A stretch of DNA of 64,000 nucleotides, from positions 62,001 through 126,000 of the forward strand of contig CAZAEW010000003.1 in NCBI GenBank assembly GCA_964484065.1, read 5' to 3'. The stretch comes from JAEVLT01 sp964484065. GTDB taxonomy: Bacteria > Bacillota > Bacilli > Bacillales > Cytobacillaceae. Below, one piece after another: positions 17,790-26,067 of this stretch (the stretch's first letter is position 1; each line of letters opens with the position of its first letter). The translations under genes and the position numbers were made by a program. Under the pieces are notes generated by a model. It was given only the letters and a program-made list of their open reading frames with translations. It did not search any database and had not been told where the DNA came from.

Positions 17790-18548
17790 TTGTGCTTAAT
17801 TTTGTTTGCGTTTCAAACCCATCCAGTCTATAAACTCATCGTAGCTGCAAACCGGGATGAATTCTATCAGCGTCCGACGGCTCCTGTTCATTTTTGGGAG
17901 GATCATCCTGAGATTCTTGCTGGCCGTGATCTTGAAAAAATGGGAACATGGATGGGGATTAACCGCTCCGGCCGGTTTGCAGCTTTAACCAATTATCGAA
18001 ATCCAAACGAAACAACAGTTGGAAAAAGATCTCGAGGGGAAATCGTTGCCGGTGCACTCAAACACAGAGGGGATATGCAGGACTATATTGAGCACCTAAC
18101 AGAAAATGATCACCTTTATCCCGGCTATAACCTCCTGGCAGGAGATGCCGATGAATTATTCTATTATTCCAATATTGAACAGGAACGAAAAAAGCTTGAA
18201 CCGGGTATATATGGAGTCAGCAACCATCTGCTGAACACCAATTGGCCAAAGGTGGAAATTGGCACAAGAGGGTTAGCAGAGATCCTTAATGAAAAAACAG
18301 CAGAGTTAGTACCATCCCTCTTCAGCCTTCTCTATCAGACTGAATCTGCATCGGATGAACGGCTTCCGAAAACGGGAGTATCGTTAGAGTGGGAAAGGAT
18401 CCTCTCACCCATTTTTATTAAAAGCGAAAATTATGGAACACGGAGTTCCACTGTGTTACTTCTGGAAGACAAAAAAATTCACTTATTTGAGCGAGTATTC
18501 ACCGGGGGACAGAAGAAAGACCGAAATTATGAGTTCATTTTGTCATAG
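17790..18548 (+). CDS. NRDE family protein (TANGO2-like)
   Basis: This 252-residue protein starts at TTG, 8 nt after GAGAGGTG. After the initiator the next residue is Cys2, and AANRDEFY lies at about 19-26, the two hallmarks of the NRDE/TANGO2 family, which has an N-terminal-nucleophile-hydrolase-like fold. A downstream GRFAALTNYRNP segment and the C-terminal TRSSTVLLL segment also match. Family members are linked to heme and lipid metabolism in eukaryotes; the bacterial substrate is unknown. It stands alone, with a terminator after it. Confidence 0.88.
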   Translation: MCLILFAFQTHPVYKLIVAANRDEFYQRPTAPVHFWEDHPEILAGRDLEKMGTWMGINRSGRFAALTNYRNPNETTVGKRSRGEIVAGALKHRGDMQDYIEHLTENDHLYPGYNLLAGDADELFYYSNIEQERKKLEPGIYGVSNHLLNTNWPKVEIGTRGLAEILNEKTAELVPSLFSLLYQTESASDERLPKTGVSLEWERILSPIFIKSENYGTRSSTVLLLEDKKIHLFERVFTGGQKKDRNYEFILS

Positions 18549-18620
18549 CCTTTTTCAACCGGAAAATCCACTAGTTTTGCCGAGTTTCTTTACATAATTC
18601 ATATGCAAAATTCTCCATTC

Positions 18621-18655
18621 AAATCGTCCTTTTCTAAACGGGCGATTTTTCTTTT
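18621..18655 (+). terminator. Terminator after the NRDE gene
   Basis: Stem AAATCGTCC / GGGCGATTT (one G-T pair), then TTCTTTT. Confidence 0.7.
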
Positions 18656-18735
18656 CTAAGTAAGTAAGCGATAGCTTGATTTCAGCATATAATATGGTAA
18701 TCATTCACGGCGCATCATTGAGAGGATGGAGGACG

Positions 18736-19431
18736 ATGGAGAAAAGGAAAAAACCGAAATATAAGATCGGTGATACAGTCGTGATAGCGATGTATGGAAC
18801 CGTCGGCAAAATAACAGATGTTAAGTGGATCGACGGGAATTTTGTCTATGAAGTGAATAAAAGTGAAGGCCTTTATGTGGAATCGGGACTAAAATTACTT
18901 TCTGAATATGAAGGAAATGTCATCGAACAAGAACAAATTGATATTGAGTACAAATTCTTTTTTGGCGATTTAGTTCAAGTCAGCGGCTATGGATCTGATT
19001 TATTTAAGGTTGTTGGTTTCAGAACGGAGATATGGCGCTATAAGGAAGACTCTTGGGAGGATGTTATTTATGAGCTTTCAAGGGTCAAAGATGGCGAATG
19101 GCTGGAAGCAAGCGAGGAAGAATTGACCCTTGTGGCGGATGCTGAAAGCGCGGAAACCTTTATCCAAAAGCTAGGGTTATTATACTTAATTAACAAACAA
19201 CAAAGTCAAATTAAAATACCTAAATTGCAAAATATGCTAAGAAAAGCGGAAGTTGAAGCGATGGAAAGAAAAAAAGAAAAAAAACAATTAATTGATGATT
19301 TGTTAGACATTTATAATGACTATCGGATTCTTTATGAAATGTTTCATGACCAGGAATATTACCAGGTAATGAGGGTGATTTTGCGAAAATTAGAAAGTCT
19401 TGTGAACGACGATGGGAAAAGTCATGTTTAA
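18736..19431 (+). CDS. YodN-like uncharacterised protein
   Basis: A 231-residue cytoplasmic protein. The N-terminal half contains two similar beta-rich repeats (KYKIGDTVVIAMYGTVGKI near residues 8-26 and FFFGDLVQVSGYGSDLFKV near 75-93), each reminiscent of a small SH3/KOW-like barrel. The C-terminal third (about 150-225) is helical and highly charged, with coiled-coil potential. The ATG at 18736 follows GGATGGAGG; the earlier in-frame ATG at 18676 lacks a RBS. Position next to yozE and yozD matches yodN of B. subtilis, whose function is unknown. Confidence 0.7.
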   Translation: MEKRKKPKYKIGDTVVIAMYGTVGKITDVKWIDGNFVYEVNKSEGLYVESGLKLLSEYEGNVIEQEQIDIEYKFFFGDLVQVSGYGSDLFKVVGFRTEIWRYKEDSWEDVIYELSRVKDGEWLEASEEELTLVADAESAETFIQKLGLLYLINKQQSQIKIPKLQNMLRKAEVEAMERKKEKKQLIDDLLDIYNDYRILYEMFHDQEYYQVMRVILRKLESLVNDDGKSHV

Positions 19432-19432
19432 A

Positions 19433-19600
19433 CTATGTGTTTAAAAACTCGATTAATAAATAGAAGGTAAAAGGAACGCATGTCCACTTTATGATGGAAA
19501 ATAAAAAGTGGGTTATATTACCGCAAGTTTGGAGAAAAAATCCATCCTCCCGATTTACGTCTTCAATAAATGCTGTAATAATGGTTTGAATAGCTGTCAT
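19433..19600 (-). CDS. Possible small protein, 55 residues
   Basis: This minus-strand frame has a good RBS (GAGGTG, 5-6 nt from the ATG at 19600) and encodes a product that begins MTAIQTIITAFIEDVN and ends hydrophobic. It fills most of the 336-nt space between the YodN-like gene and yozD, which otherwise holds only a weak inverted repeat. The N-terminal helix looks real, but the tail runs into the end of the neighbouring gene region, so the frame may be a decayed or truncated copy. I do not recognise a family. Confidence 0.35.
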   Translation of the reverse strand: MTAIQTIITAFIEDVNREDGFFLQTCGNITHFLFSIIKWTCVPFTFYLLIEFLNT

Positions 19601-19767
19601 ATTTTCACCTCAAAGGAAACTTTCATTTTTACAGATTCTATGATTTCATCCCCCTAAAAATACCTAAAACTATTTACTTCAAAAAAATACAAGAACAAAT
19701 ATCAAATTCGAAATATGTGCATAATGCTGCAATTTCAACATACATTCTCTAGAAAGGGGGCGGTGCT

Positions 19768-19941
19768 GTGAGAGAAATCGAAGTATTTATTGATACAGAA
19801 GAAATTGCCGAATATTTCTTTCATGAGCTTGTAAAAAGGGGATACGTTCCTTCTGAAGAGGAATTAGAAGAAATTGCGGATATTACCTTTGAATATTTAG
19901 TGGAAAAAAGCATAATTGATGAAGAGGTGGAAGAGGAATAA
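19768..19941 (+). CDS. yozD: YozD family protein
   Basis: A 57-residue acidic protein starting at GTG, preceded by AAAGGGGGCGG. It reads EIEVFIDTEEIAEYFF at the N-terminus and ends in a run of acidic residues, matching YozD of bacilli over its whole length. No catalytic motif is visible; the family function is unknown. The position next to the YodN-like gene matches the B. subtilis yod region. Confidence 0.85.
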   Translation: MREIEVFIDTEEIAEYFFHELVKRGYVPSEEELEEIADITFEYLVEKSIIDEEVEEE

Positions 19942-20129
19942 ATACATTTGTCATCCACTGCAAATAAATAGGAGTTAACCTCTGTGGCATTTTAATAGGA
20001 TGCGTTTTAAATGAATAGAGTCGAGCAACTGCTGCCCGGCTTCTTTTTGTTTGTTTTGTAAAAATGAAACTATTTACAAATCCATCCGTATAAATGAAAT
20101 GACAAAGAACAAAATGAGGGGGATTTTTT

Positions 20130-20312
20130 TTGTTAAAAAAGCTCATTGAATCATTGTTTAAGCAATCCAATCATCATCACCATCAACACAAGTATAAAAG
20201 TTCAAGTGATTGGTCACATTTGAAGCATCATAAGCATGACCACTTGGGGCACCATTTTTACAAAAAGAAAAAGAAAAGCGGAAGTTTTCTGTCCAGCTTT
20301 TTAAGCAGCTAA
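20130..20312 (+). CDS. Small histidine-rich protein
   Basis: A 60-residue protein with 14 or more histidines concentrated in residues 15-43 (HHHHQH, then HLKHHKHDHLGHH), flanked by a basic lysine run and a serine-rich C-terminus (SGSFLSSFLSS). It starts at TTG, 7 nt after GAGGGGGAT. It has no Cys and no signal peptide. The composition suggests binding of Zn, Ni or Cu, or nucleic acid. It ends 19 nt before the protein kinase gene, so the two are probably co-transcribed. I do not recognise a family; it is a real gene by RBS, codon use and spacing. Confidence 0.7.
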   Translation: MLKKLIESLFKQSNHHHHQHKYKSSSDWSHLKHHKHDHLGHHFYKKKKKSGSFLSSFLSS

Positions 20313-20331
20313 TGGCTGGAAGCACGAAAAG

Positions 20332-21141
20332 ATGTTTAAGAAATTGATGCTGCTCGTTTCGAGTTTATTCGATCCGCCTTTTGCCGCAGGAACCCAAATT
20401 GCCGGGCGCTTTTCTGTCATTAAGAATGTGGGAAGTGGAAGTTATGGCCGCAGTTATCTTGTTTTTGATCAAGAACTTCAGCGGAAAGTTGTCTTGAAAG
20501 CATTGCGGCTTCATAAAAGAATAACCAGTTCAGGAAGAATTGGTTTTTTCAAAGAAATGGAATTTTTAAAAAGGATCGATCATAACCAATTCCCAAAATT
20601 CATTCAATGCGGATTTTTCAAAAGAATTCCATTTTACACAATGGAGTATATTGAAGGAAAAAATTTTGAACAATTAATTTTTCATGAAGGTAATCAATAC
20701 TGTGAAAAAGAGGCTTTTACGATTGTCCTCCAGCTGTTGCCTCCCATTCAATACTTGCATTCAAACAAAATTGTACATCGAGATATCCGGATTCCAAATG
20801 TCATTAAGAAAGGTAAAGAAATTTGGCTTATTGATTTGGGACTGGCAGTAGAAAAAGTTGAAAAAAGCAATGATAAGGCAGGCATTCAAAAACTGCATAA
20901 TGAACAAGCAGATTTTTATTCACTGGGCCATTTTCTCCTCTTCTTACTTTATTCTAATTTTTCCTTTCCTAAAGGAACAAAAGAGAAAAGCTGGGAAGAA
21001 GAGCTGGAAATTTCGCCGATGGCAAGGCTTATCGTTCAAAGGTTATTACAGATCAAAACTCCTTACGATAACTGTCAGCAAATAGAAAAGGATATTCAAA
21101 ACTTAATTTTGAAAGAGGAGAAGGTACATGTCGTTTTTTAA
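20332..21141 (+). CDS. Soluble Hanks-type serine/threonine protein kinase
   Basis: This 269-residue protein is a kinase domain only, without a membrane segment or PASTA repeats. The glycine loop GSGSYG is at 34-39, the ATP lysine is probably Lys56, the catalytic loop is HRDIRIPN (149-156, Asp151 and Asn156) and the metal-binding motif is DLG (168-170) rather than DFG. The loop Lys of HRDxKxxN is replaced by Arg, so activity is likely but should be tested. It resembles the short YbdM-type kinases of bacilli. Its last 14 nt overlap spo0M, so the kinase and Spo0M are co-expressed. Confidence 0.85.
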   Translation: MFKKLMLLVSSLFDPPFAAGTQIAGRFSVIKNVGSGSYGRSYLVFDQELQRKVVLKALRLHKRITSSGRIGFFKEMEFLKRIDHNQFPKFIQCGFFKRIPFYTMEYIEGKNFEQLIFHEGNQYCEKEAFTIVLQLLPPIQYLHSNKIVHRDIRIPNVIKKGKEIWLIDLGLAVEKVEKSNDKAGIQKLHNEQADFYSLGHFLLFLLYSNFSFPKGTKEKSWEEELEISPMARLIVQRLLQIKTPYDNCQQIEKDIQNLILKEEKVHVVF

Positions 21142-21898
21142 CAAAATATTTGCAAGTGCCGGCATTGGTTCTGCAACAGTTGATACAAAATTGGAGAAAG
21201 AAATCTTTATGCCTGGTGAGGAAGTGAAAGGAATAATCATTGTAACAGGTGGTAAGATCGATCAGGATATTAGTGATATCTATTTTTCTTTAAATACTAC
21301 TTATCTAAAGGAAAGAGATGACCGGAAACATAATGTAGCGGCATGTATTGAGCGCTTTCATCTGACTGAGTCCTTTACCATTGCAAAAAATGAACGAAGG
21401 GAAATTCCTTTTTCCTTTCATATTCCAGTTGATACACCGCTTACAATTGGCCGGACAAATATTTGGGTAACTACAGGACTGGACATAAAAAATGCAATTG
21501 ATCCCGGTGATAAGGATTATTTAAAGATCATACCTACACCACTTATGTCCGCAGTATTTCGGGCAATGGAAGAACTGGGGTTCCGTTTAAGAGAAGCGGA
21601 ATGTGAAGAGGCTCCGCATCGGCTTCGCAGACGTTTCCCTTTCGTACAGGAATTTGAATTCATCCCCATTTCAGGGCCTTTTCGCGGCCGCTTAGATGAA
21701 CTGGAAGTGATTTTTTACCCCTCTGCACAAAAATCGCTGGAACTTTTCCTTCAAGTGGACCGACGTGCAAGAGGATTAGGAGGGCTGCTTGCAGAAGCAT
21801 TGGAAATGGATGAAACAAATGTGGGTTTGACTATTACTGATGAGGATGGACTCTATTTAGCCCAAAAGCTGCAAAACATCATTCAAAAATATGCATAG
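21128..21898 (+). CDS. spo0M: Sporulation-control protein Spo0M
   Basis: This 256-residue protein matches Spo0M over its full length: an N-terminal arrestin-like domain with FFNKIFASAGIGSATVDT and a C-terminal domain ending EALEMDETNVGLTITDEDG. Spo0M has an arrestin-like fold, affects sporulation initiation and associates with cell-division or cytoskeletal proteins in B. subtilis. It is coupled to the upstream kinase by a 14-nt overlap, which makes it a candidate substrate or partner of that kinase (inference). A strong terminator follows. Confidence 0.92.
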   Translation: MSFFNKIFASAGIGSATVDTKLEKEIFMPGEEVKGIIIVTGGKIDQDISDIYFSLNTTYLKERDDRKHNVAACIERFHLTESFTIAKNERREIPFSFHIPVDTPLTIGRTNIWVTTGLDIKNAIDPGDKDYLKIIPTPLMSAVFRAMEELGFRLREAECEEAPHRLRRRFPFVQEFEFIPISGPFRGRLDELEVIFYPSAQKSLELFLQVDRRARGLGGLLAEALEMDETNVGLTITDEDGLYLAQKLQNIIQKYA

Positions 21899-21936
21899 AA
21901 GAAAAAGTCCAAGGGAATTTTAATCCCCTTGGGCTT
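21899..21936. terminator. Bidirectional terminator between spo0M and a small minus-strand gene
   Basis: Stem AAGTCCAAGGGGA-type: AGTCCAAGGG(A) pairs with (T)CCCCTTGGGCT with G-T and small mismatch, loop of about 6 nt, T6 on the plus strand. It serves both convergent genes. Confidence 0.75.
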
Positions 21937-21938
21937 TT

Positions 21939-22073
21939 TTAATGGTTATTTTTACGGCCTCCTGTTGCAGTCACGTCCTTTGCATGTGCCTCGTGTTCAG
22001 CAACGATTTGCTCGGCAGGAATATGATTGTTTTTCTTTGGCGAATTAATCCGGTTACGGTGTTTTTTACCCAT
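21939..22073 (-). CDS. Small basic conserved protein, 44 residues
   Basis: The product starts MGKKHRNRIN and carries a central helix (IPAEQIVAEHEAHAKDV) and an ending rich in Gly, Arg, Asn and His. A GGGAG ribosome binding site lies 7-8 nt before the ATG. Composition and length resemble small spore-associated or regulatory proteins of bacilli, but I cannot name a family. It faces spo0M and shares its terminator. Confidence 0.65.
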   Translation of the reverse strand: MGKKHRNRINSPKKNNHIPAEQIVAEHEAHAKDVTATGGRKNNH

Positions 22074-22238
22074 AGGTTTTCTCCCTTTTGTTAAATTGAT
22101 TTCCATTTAGAAAATCTAAATGTATCTTTCCACAAATTGAAAAACATATTAGTTAAGGAGCAATTTTTCATTGCATTTCGATTATGGTATATTGGGATTG
22201 AAATGAATTGCTTAAAGAAAAGAATTGGAGGGCTAACT

Positions 22239-22943
22239 TTGAGTATACATATTGAAGCAAAAGAAAACGAAATTGCAGAAATCGTATTGTTACCAGGAGA
22301 CCCGCTTCGCGCAAAATACATTGCGGATACCTTTCTGGAAAATGCAAAATGTTATAATCAAGTACGCAATATGTATGGGTTCACCGGAATTTATAAAGGT
22401 AAAAGGATTTCCGTTCAAGGAACAGGGATGGGTGTTCCTTCTATTTCAATTTATATAAATGAGCTGATGCAAAGCTATCATGTCCAGAAGCTTATCCGCG
22501 TAGGAACATGCGGTGCAATCCAGAAAAATGTAAAAGTCCGCGATGTCATTCTTGCCATGTCGGCTTCTACTGATTCTCAAATGAACCGATTAACATTCGG
22601 AGGGATAGACTATGCTCCGACAGCAGACTTTGACCTTCTAAAAAGGGCCTATGATGCTGGAATTGATAAAGGACTAAATTTAAAAGTGGGAAATGTATTC
22701 ACAGCAGATATGTTTTATAATGATAATGCTGATCTTAAAAAATGGGCTCAATATCAAATTCTCGCTCTTGAAATGGAAACAGCTGCACTTTATACATTAG
22801 CAGCCAAATTTGGCCGTAAAGCATTATCGGTCTTAACCGTCAGCGATCATGTGTTAACCGGTGAAGAAACGACTGCGGAAGAAAGACAGACAACCTTTAA
22901 TGATATGATCGAAGTGGCATTAGAAGCGGCAATTAGAGAATAA
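22239..22943 (+). CDS. deoD: Purine nucleoside phosphorylase, DeoD type
   Basis: This 234-residue enzyme cleaves purine (deoxy)ribonucleosides with phosphate for salvage. Length equals that of hexameric DeoD. PGDPLRAKYIA near residues 20-30 (phosphate site), VGTCGA near 90 and the ALEMETAALY segment near 178-187 are family signatures. The TTG start at 22239 follows GGAGGG by 6 nt; the ATG at 22137 would add 34 unrelated residues. The gene is followed by a yodJ-like carboxypeptidase gene, as in the yod region of B. subtilis. Confidence 0.96.
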   Translation: MSIHIEAKENEIAEIVLLPGDPLRAKYIADTFLENAKCYNQVRNMYGFTGIYKGKRISVQGTGMGVPSISIYINELMQSYHVQKLIRVGTCGAIQKNVKVRDVILAMSASTDSQMNRLTFGGIDYAPTADFDLLKRAYDAGIDKGLNLKVGNVFTADMFYNDNADLKKWAQYQILALEMETAALYTLAAKFGRKALSVLTVSDHVLTGEETTAEERQTTFNDMIEVALEAAIRE

Positions 22944-23010
22944 AATACGCTTGATTTTTTATGTAAAAATAGTTATAGTGCTTAAGGGTAAGAATTAAAA
23001 GGTGAATTGA

Positions 23011-23802
23011 ATGAGAATGAAAAGCGGTATTATCATTATAAGCAGTGTTTTCCTTTTTACGGGCTGCAGCAACATGGATTCGTCTTTAAACAAAGTTCCG
23101 TTTTTAAGCAAGGATCAAAGTGAGCAAAAAGCAGGCGAAACAGTAAAAAACAGTGTTCTTAGTTTAAAGTCGGTGTATTTTAATGATATTAAAGTCGTAA
23201 ATGGTCTAAAGGTGATTCAAAACCCAGCTAATATTTTAGCCTTGGTTAATAAAAACTATACCTTACCCAGCAGCTACATACCTAATGACCTTGTTCAACC
23301 GAAAGTGGCTTTTTCTTTTAAAGAAAAAAGTTTAGAAAAAAGTTTATTGAGAAAAGAAGCTGCAGTGGCACTCGAAAAAATGTTCTCGGATGCAAAAAAA
23401 TCAGGAATTGACTTATACTTTGTTTCCGGCTACCGTTCATATAAAAGACAAAAAAATTTATATGATGTTGAAGTAAATCGGGTTGGGGAAGCAAAAGCCG
23501 AGGAAGCCGTGGCTATTCCAGGCTCAAGTGAGCATCAGACTGGGTTAGCATTAGATATTTGTAGTAAATCCACCGAATTACATTTGATTGAGGGGTTTGC
23601 TGACACAAAAGAAGGAAAATGGCTGGGAGAAAATGCTTATAAGTACGGTTTTATTCTCCGATATCCTAAAGGCAAAGTAGAAAGTACGACCTATGAGTAC
23701 GAACCGTGGCACTATCGATATGTGGGTATTAATACAGCTACAGTCATATATAAAAACGGTTGGACCCTTGAAGAATATTTTAATCATGTTAAAAAAATGT
23801 AA
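23011..23802 (+). CDS. VanY-type D-alanyl-D-alanine carboxypeptidase lipoprotein, YodJ-like
   Basis: This 263-residue protein has a lipoprotein signal (LFTGC, Cys19), then a spacer and an M15B carboxypeptidase domain. The zinc ligands are present in SSEHQTGLALDI (His and Asp) and EPWHYRY (His), and VSGYRSYKRQ precedes them. It should trim the terminal D-Ala of peptidoglycan stem peptides outside the cell. RBS AAAGGTGAA precedes the ATG; the terminator at 23809 follows. Its neighbours deoD and ctpA are the same as those of yodJ. Confidence 0.9.
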   Translation: MRMKSGIIIISSVFLFTGCSNMDSSLNKVPFLSKDQSEQKAGETVKNSVLSLKSVYFNDIKVVNGLKVIQNPANILALVNKNYTLPSSYIPNDLVQPKVAFSFKEKSLEKSLLRKEAAVALEKMFSDAKKSGIDLYFVSGYRSYKRQKNLYDVEVNRVGEAKAEEAVAIPGSSEHQTGLALDICSKSTELHLIEGFADTKEGKWLGENAYKYGFILRYPKGKVESTTYEYEPWHYRYVGINTATVIYKNGWTLEEYFNHVKKM

Positions 23803-23808
23803 TGATTG

Positions 23809-23834
23809 AAAAAGAGGTTTCTTCCTCTTTTTTT
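23809..23834 (+). terminator. Terminator after the YodJ-like gene
   Basis: Stem AAAAAGAGG / CCTCTTTTT with a 6-nt loop and further T residues. Confidence 0.8.
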
Positions 23835-23874
23835 GCTGCCAGGAAAAGACAAATTTTTAAGCGGAATTTTGTAT

Positions 23875-23933
23875 AAATGCAACTGCGCCTCTGACTTTTG
23901 CCTATAAGGCTCGCCAATCGGCGAGTTTTCTTT
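23875..23933 (+). repeat. Dispersed repeat, copy 2
   Basis: It starts AAATGCAACT and keeps the same core as copy 1 (9123-9180), including GCCTCTG and the identical last 25 nt with the CTCGCC/GGCGAG hairpin and TTTTCTTT. One inserted base and about six substitutions separate the two. Confidence 0.8.
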
Positions 23934-24052
23934 ATCTTAGGTGAGAATAAGATAAAATACCATGATTTGTTTTTCATTAACTTTTCTTTGTTATTTTAAT
24001 TAAAAAGATGTTATTCTAATCATTAAGAATTATATTATTGACGTTATGGTAA

Positions 24053-25546
24053 ATGAAAGTGGTGAAAGCTTTGGATGAACAGAAAGTAGGACAAGACCAG
24101 CAAGAACAGGCAACGCTAGAAAAAAGTTCAGGATTTATTCGTATGAAAAAGTTTCATTTTATCATGCTTTTGTTTTTGGTAGTGTTTCTATCCGCCGGTA
24201 TTACGACATTTGCCCTTGCTTTTGGAAAAGATAAAGTGGCAACTGTTGGGACTGACAGGACAGAATTTAATAAACTCTTTACTGCGTATGATACATTGAA
24301 AACAGATTATTATCAGAAGGTTGATAAAAAGAAACTCGTTAATGGAGCTATTAACGGAATGGTAGAAGCACTTGGTGACCCATATTCCGATTATATGAGT
24401 AATGATGAGTCGAAAAGCTTTCATAATAGTATCTCTTCTTCCTTCGAAGGGATAGGCGCTGAAATACAGGAGAAGGAAGGACATATCGTTATCGTTTCAC
24501 CAATAAAGGGATCGCCTGCAGAGAAAGCAGGGCTAAAGCCGAATGATATCATCCTTTCTGTCGGCGGAAAAAGCCTGCAGGGAATGAATTCTACCCAGGC
24601 GGTTTCGTTGATTAGAGGAAAAAAAGGAACGAAGGTTGAACTGACAATTCAACGGCCAGGTACTGAAGGACCTGTAAAAGTTTCCATCATCCGCGATCAA
24701 ATTCCAATTGAGACAGTCTACGGAGAAATGGTCGGAGACGGAATTGCCAAAGTCCAAATTACCAGCTTCTCCAGCAATACAACAAAGGAACTTGTTACAA
24801 CCCTTGATAATTTACAAAAACAAGGAATGAAAGGACTCGTCTTGGATCTTCGCCAAAATCCAGGCGGATTATTGGACCAAGCTATCAATATTTCCAGTAT
24901 GTTTGTGCCGAAAGGGAAAGTTCTTTTTAAAGTAGAAGACCGTGATGGAAAAACAAAAGAGTATACTTCTCAAAACAAATCTGACCAAGCGATGCCGTTA
25001 GTTGTTTTAATTGACAGCGGCAGTGCCAGCGCCTCGGAAATTGTTTCCGCAGCTGTAAAAGAATCTGCAGGTGTTCCGCTTGTTGGGGAAAAGTCGTTTG
25101 GTAAAGGAACTGTTCAGACTGCTGAGGACTTCCCGGATGGATCAAATTTAAAATACACGATGGCTAAATGGCTTACTCCTGATGGAAACTGGATTCATAA
25201 AAAGGGATTAAAACCGGATTATCCTGTTGCATTGCCGGATTATGCTTCGCTGCCAATCATTAATCCTGACAAAGAATTAAAGCTTTCAGATGCATCTACA
25301 GATGTGAAAACAGCACAAAAAATGCTGAAAGCGGTTGGTTTCGATCCTGGGAGGGAAGATGGCTTCTTTGATGATAAAACACAAAAAGCTGTAGTTGCTT
25401 TCCAGAAAGCGCAGCAATTACCGTCAGACGGTGTCCTTAAAGGAGACACGACCTTGAAATTAATGGATCTCCTGCGTCAAAAAATCCAGCAAAATGACAC
25501 ACAATTACAAAAAGCGGTTGAAATTCTTAAAGAAAAAATGAAATAA
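24053..25546 (+). CDS. ctpA: S41 C-terminal processing peptidase, CtpA-like
   Basis: This 497-residue protein is a membrane-anchored extracytoplasmic serine protease. A cytoplasmic N-terminus of about 30 residues is followed by one membrane segment (34-57), a PDZ domain (about 130-205), the S41 protease core and a C-terminal peptidoglycan-binding domain (about 415-480). The Ser-Lys-Gln catalytic set is Ser326 in GSASASE, Lys351 and Gln355 in SFGKGTVQ. CtpA/CtpB-type proteases cut regulatory proteins such as SpoIVFA in sporulation; the substrate here is unknown. The start is uncertain: a TTG at 24071 with GTGGTG upstream is a credible alternative to the ATG. Confidence 0.9.
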   Translation: MKVVKALDEQKVGQDQQEQATLEKSSGFIRMKKFHFIMLLFLVVFLSAGITTFALAFGKDKVATVGTDRTEFNKLFTAYDTLKTDYYQKVDKKKLVNGAINGMVEALGDPYSDYMSNDESKSFHNSISSSFEGIGAEIQEKEGHIVIVSPIKGSPAEKAGLKPNDIILSVGGKSLQGMNSTQAVSLIRGKKGTKVELTIQRPGTEGPVKVSIIRDQIPIETVYGEMVGDGIAKVQITSFSSNTTKELVTTLDNLQKQGMKGLVLDLRQNPGGLLDQAINISSMFVPKGKVLFKVEDRDGKTKEYTSQNKSDQAMPLVVLIDSGSASASEIVSAAVKESAGVPLVGEKSFGKGTVQTAEDFPDGSNLKYTMAKWLTPDGNWIHKKGLKPDYPVALPDYASLPIINPDKELKLSDASTDVKTAQKMLKAVGFDPGREDGFFDDKTQKAVVAFQKAQQLPSDGVLKGDTTLKLMDLLRQKIQQNDTQLQKAVEILKEKMK

Positions 25547-25552
25547 TTGATC

Positions 25553-25590
25553 AGCCTGATCCTGATTGTACTAATGGATCAGGCTTTTTC
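25553..25590 (+). terminator. Terminator after ctpA
   Basis: Ten-base-pair stem AGCCTGATCC / GGATCAGGCT, 13-nt loop, T5. Confidence 0.85.
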
Positions 25591-25676
25591 ATTTAAAGAA
25601 TATCCTGATTGTTTGTAGTTGAAGGGAAAATTCGATAAAATGGACAAGCAATTGAATTATTCACCGAGGTGAGATT

Positions 25677-26066
25677 TTGAAGCAAATCATTAAAGTTGAC
25701 GAGGAATTAAAGAAGAAAATTATCGAATTAGAAAAAAAATGCGAATGGATTTGCAGCCATCTCGCAGAGAAATATCAGAATGAGTTTCATCAGCATAATC
25801 AACAGCTTGTCATTGAATTCATGCGTACTATAAATGGAAAAACAGTAACAAATCAAAATTTATTTGACAGTCATTATGAGTCATATATCGAAATTGGTGT
25901 TGAGCAGGACGATGAATATTTCCCAAATACAACGATACCAATTTGGAAATGCAAATCAGAATGGTTCCAAAAAATTGGCTATTTAACAAGACGAGATTCA
26001 ATTCAATTGGAAGAAATGATTTCTTCAATTGTAAAAGAAATGCTTGATGATAAAGAGGGAGAGTAG
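25677..26066 (+). CDS. Uncharacterised protein co-transcribed with the CobW GTPase
   Basis: A 129-residue acidic cytoplasmic protein beginning at TTG, 7 nt after CCGAGGTGAG. The N-terminal 40 residues form a charged helix with Cys21 and Cys26-like spacing (KKCEWICSHL), and the C-terminal part is helical. The stop lies 1 nt before the GTPase start, so the genes are one unit. The Cys/His residues near 21-45 could bind a metal and would suit a client of a metallochaperone, but this is speculative. I do not recognise the family. Confidence 0.7.
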   Translation: MKQIIKVDEELKKKIIELEKKCEWICSHLAEKYQNEFHQHNQQLVIEFMRTINGKTVTNQNLFDSHYESYIEIGVEQDDEYFPNTTIPIWKCKSEWFQKIGYLTRRDSIQLEEMISSIVKEMLDDKEGE

Positions 26067-26067
26067 A

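Noticed and set aside
20160..20260. Low-complexity CAT/CAC stretch as a simple repeat
   Set aside because: The histidine codons are mixed CAT and CAC within a frame that has a RBS and tight spacing to the kinase, so it is coding.
22137..22238. N-terminal extension of DeoD
   Set aside because: It adds 34 residues foreign to the family; the TTG at 22239 has a well-spaced GGAGGG.
24188..24484. 98-residue minus frame inside ctpA
   Set aside because: Shadow of the membrane-anchor and N-terminal coding region; no RBS.
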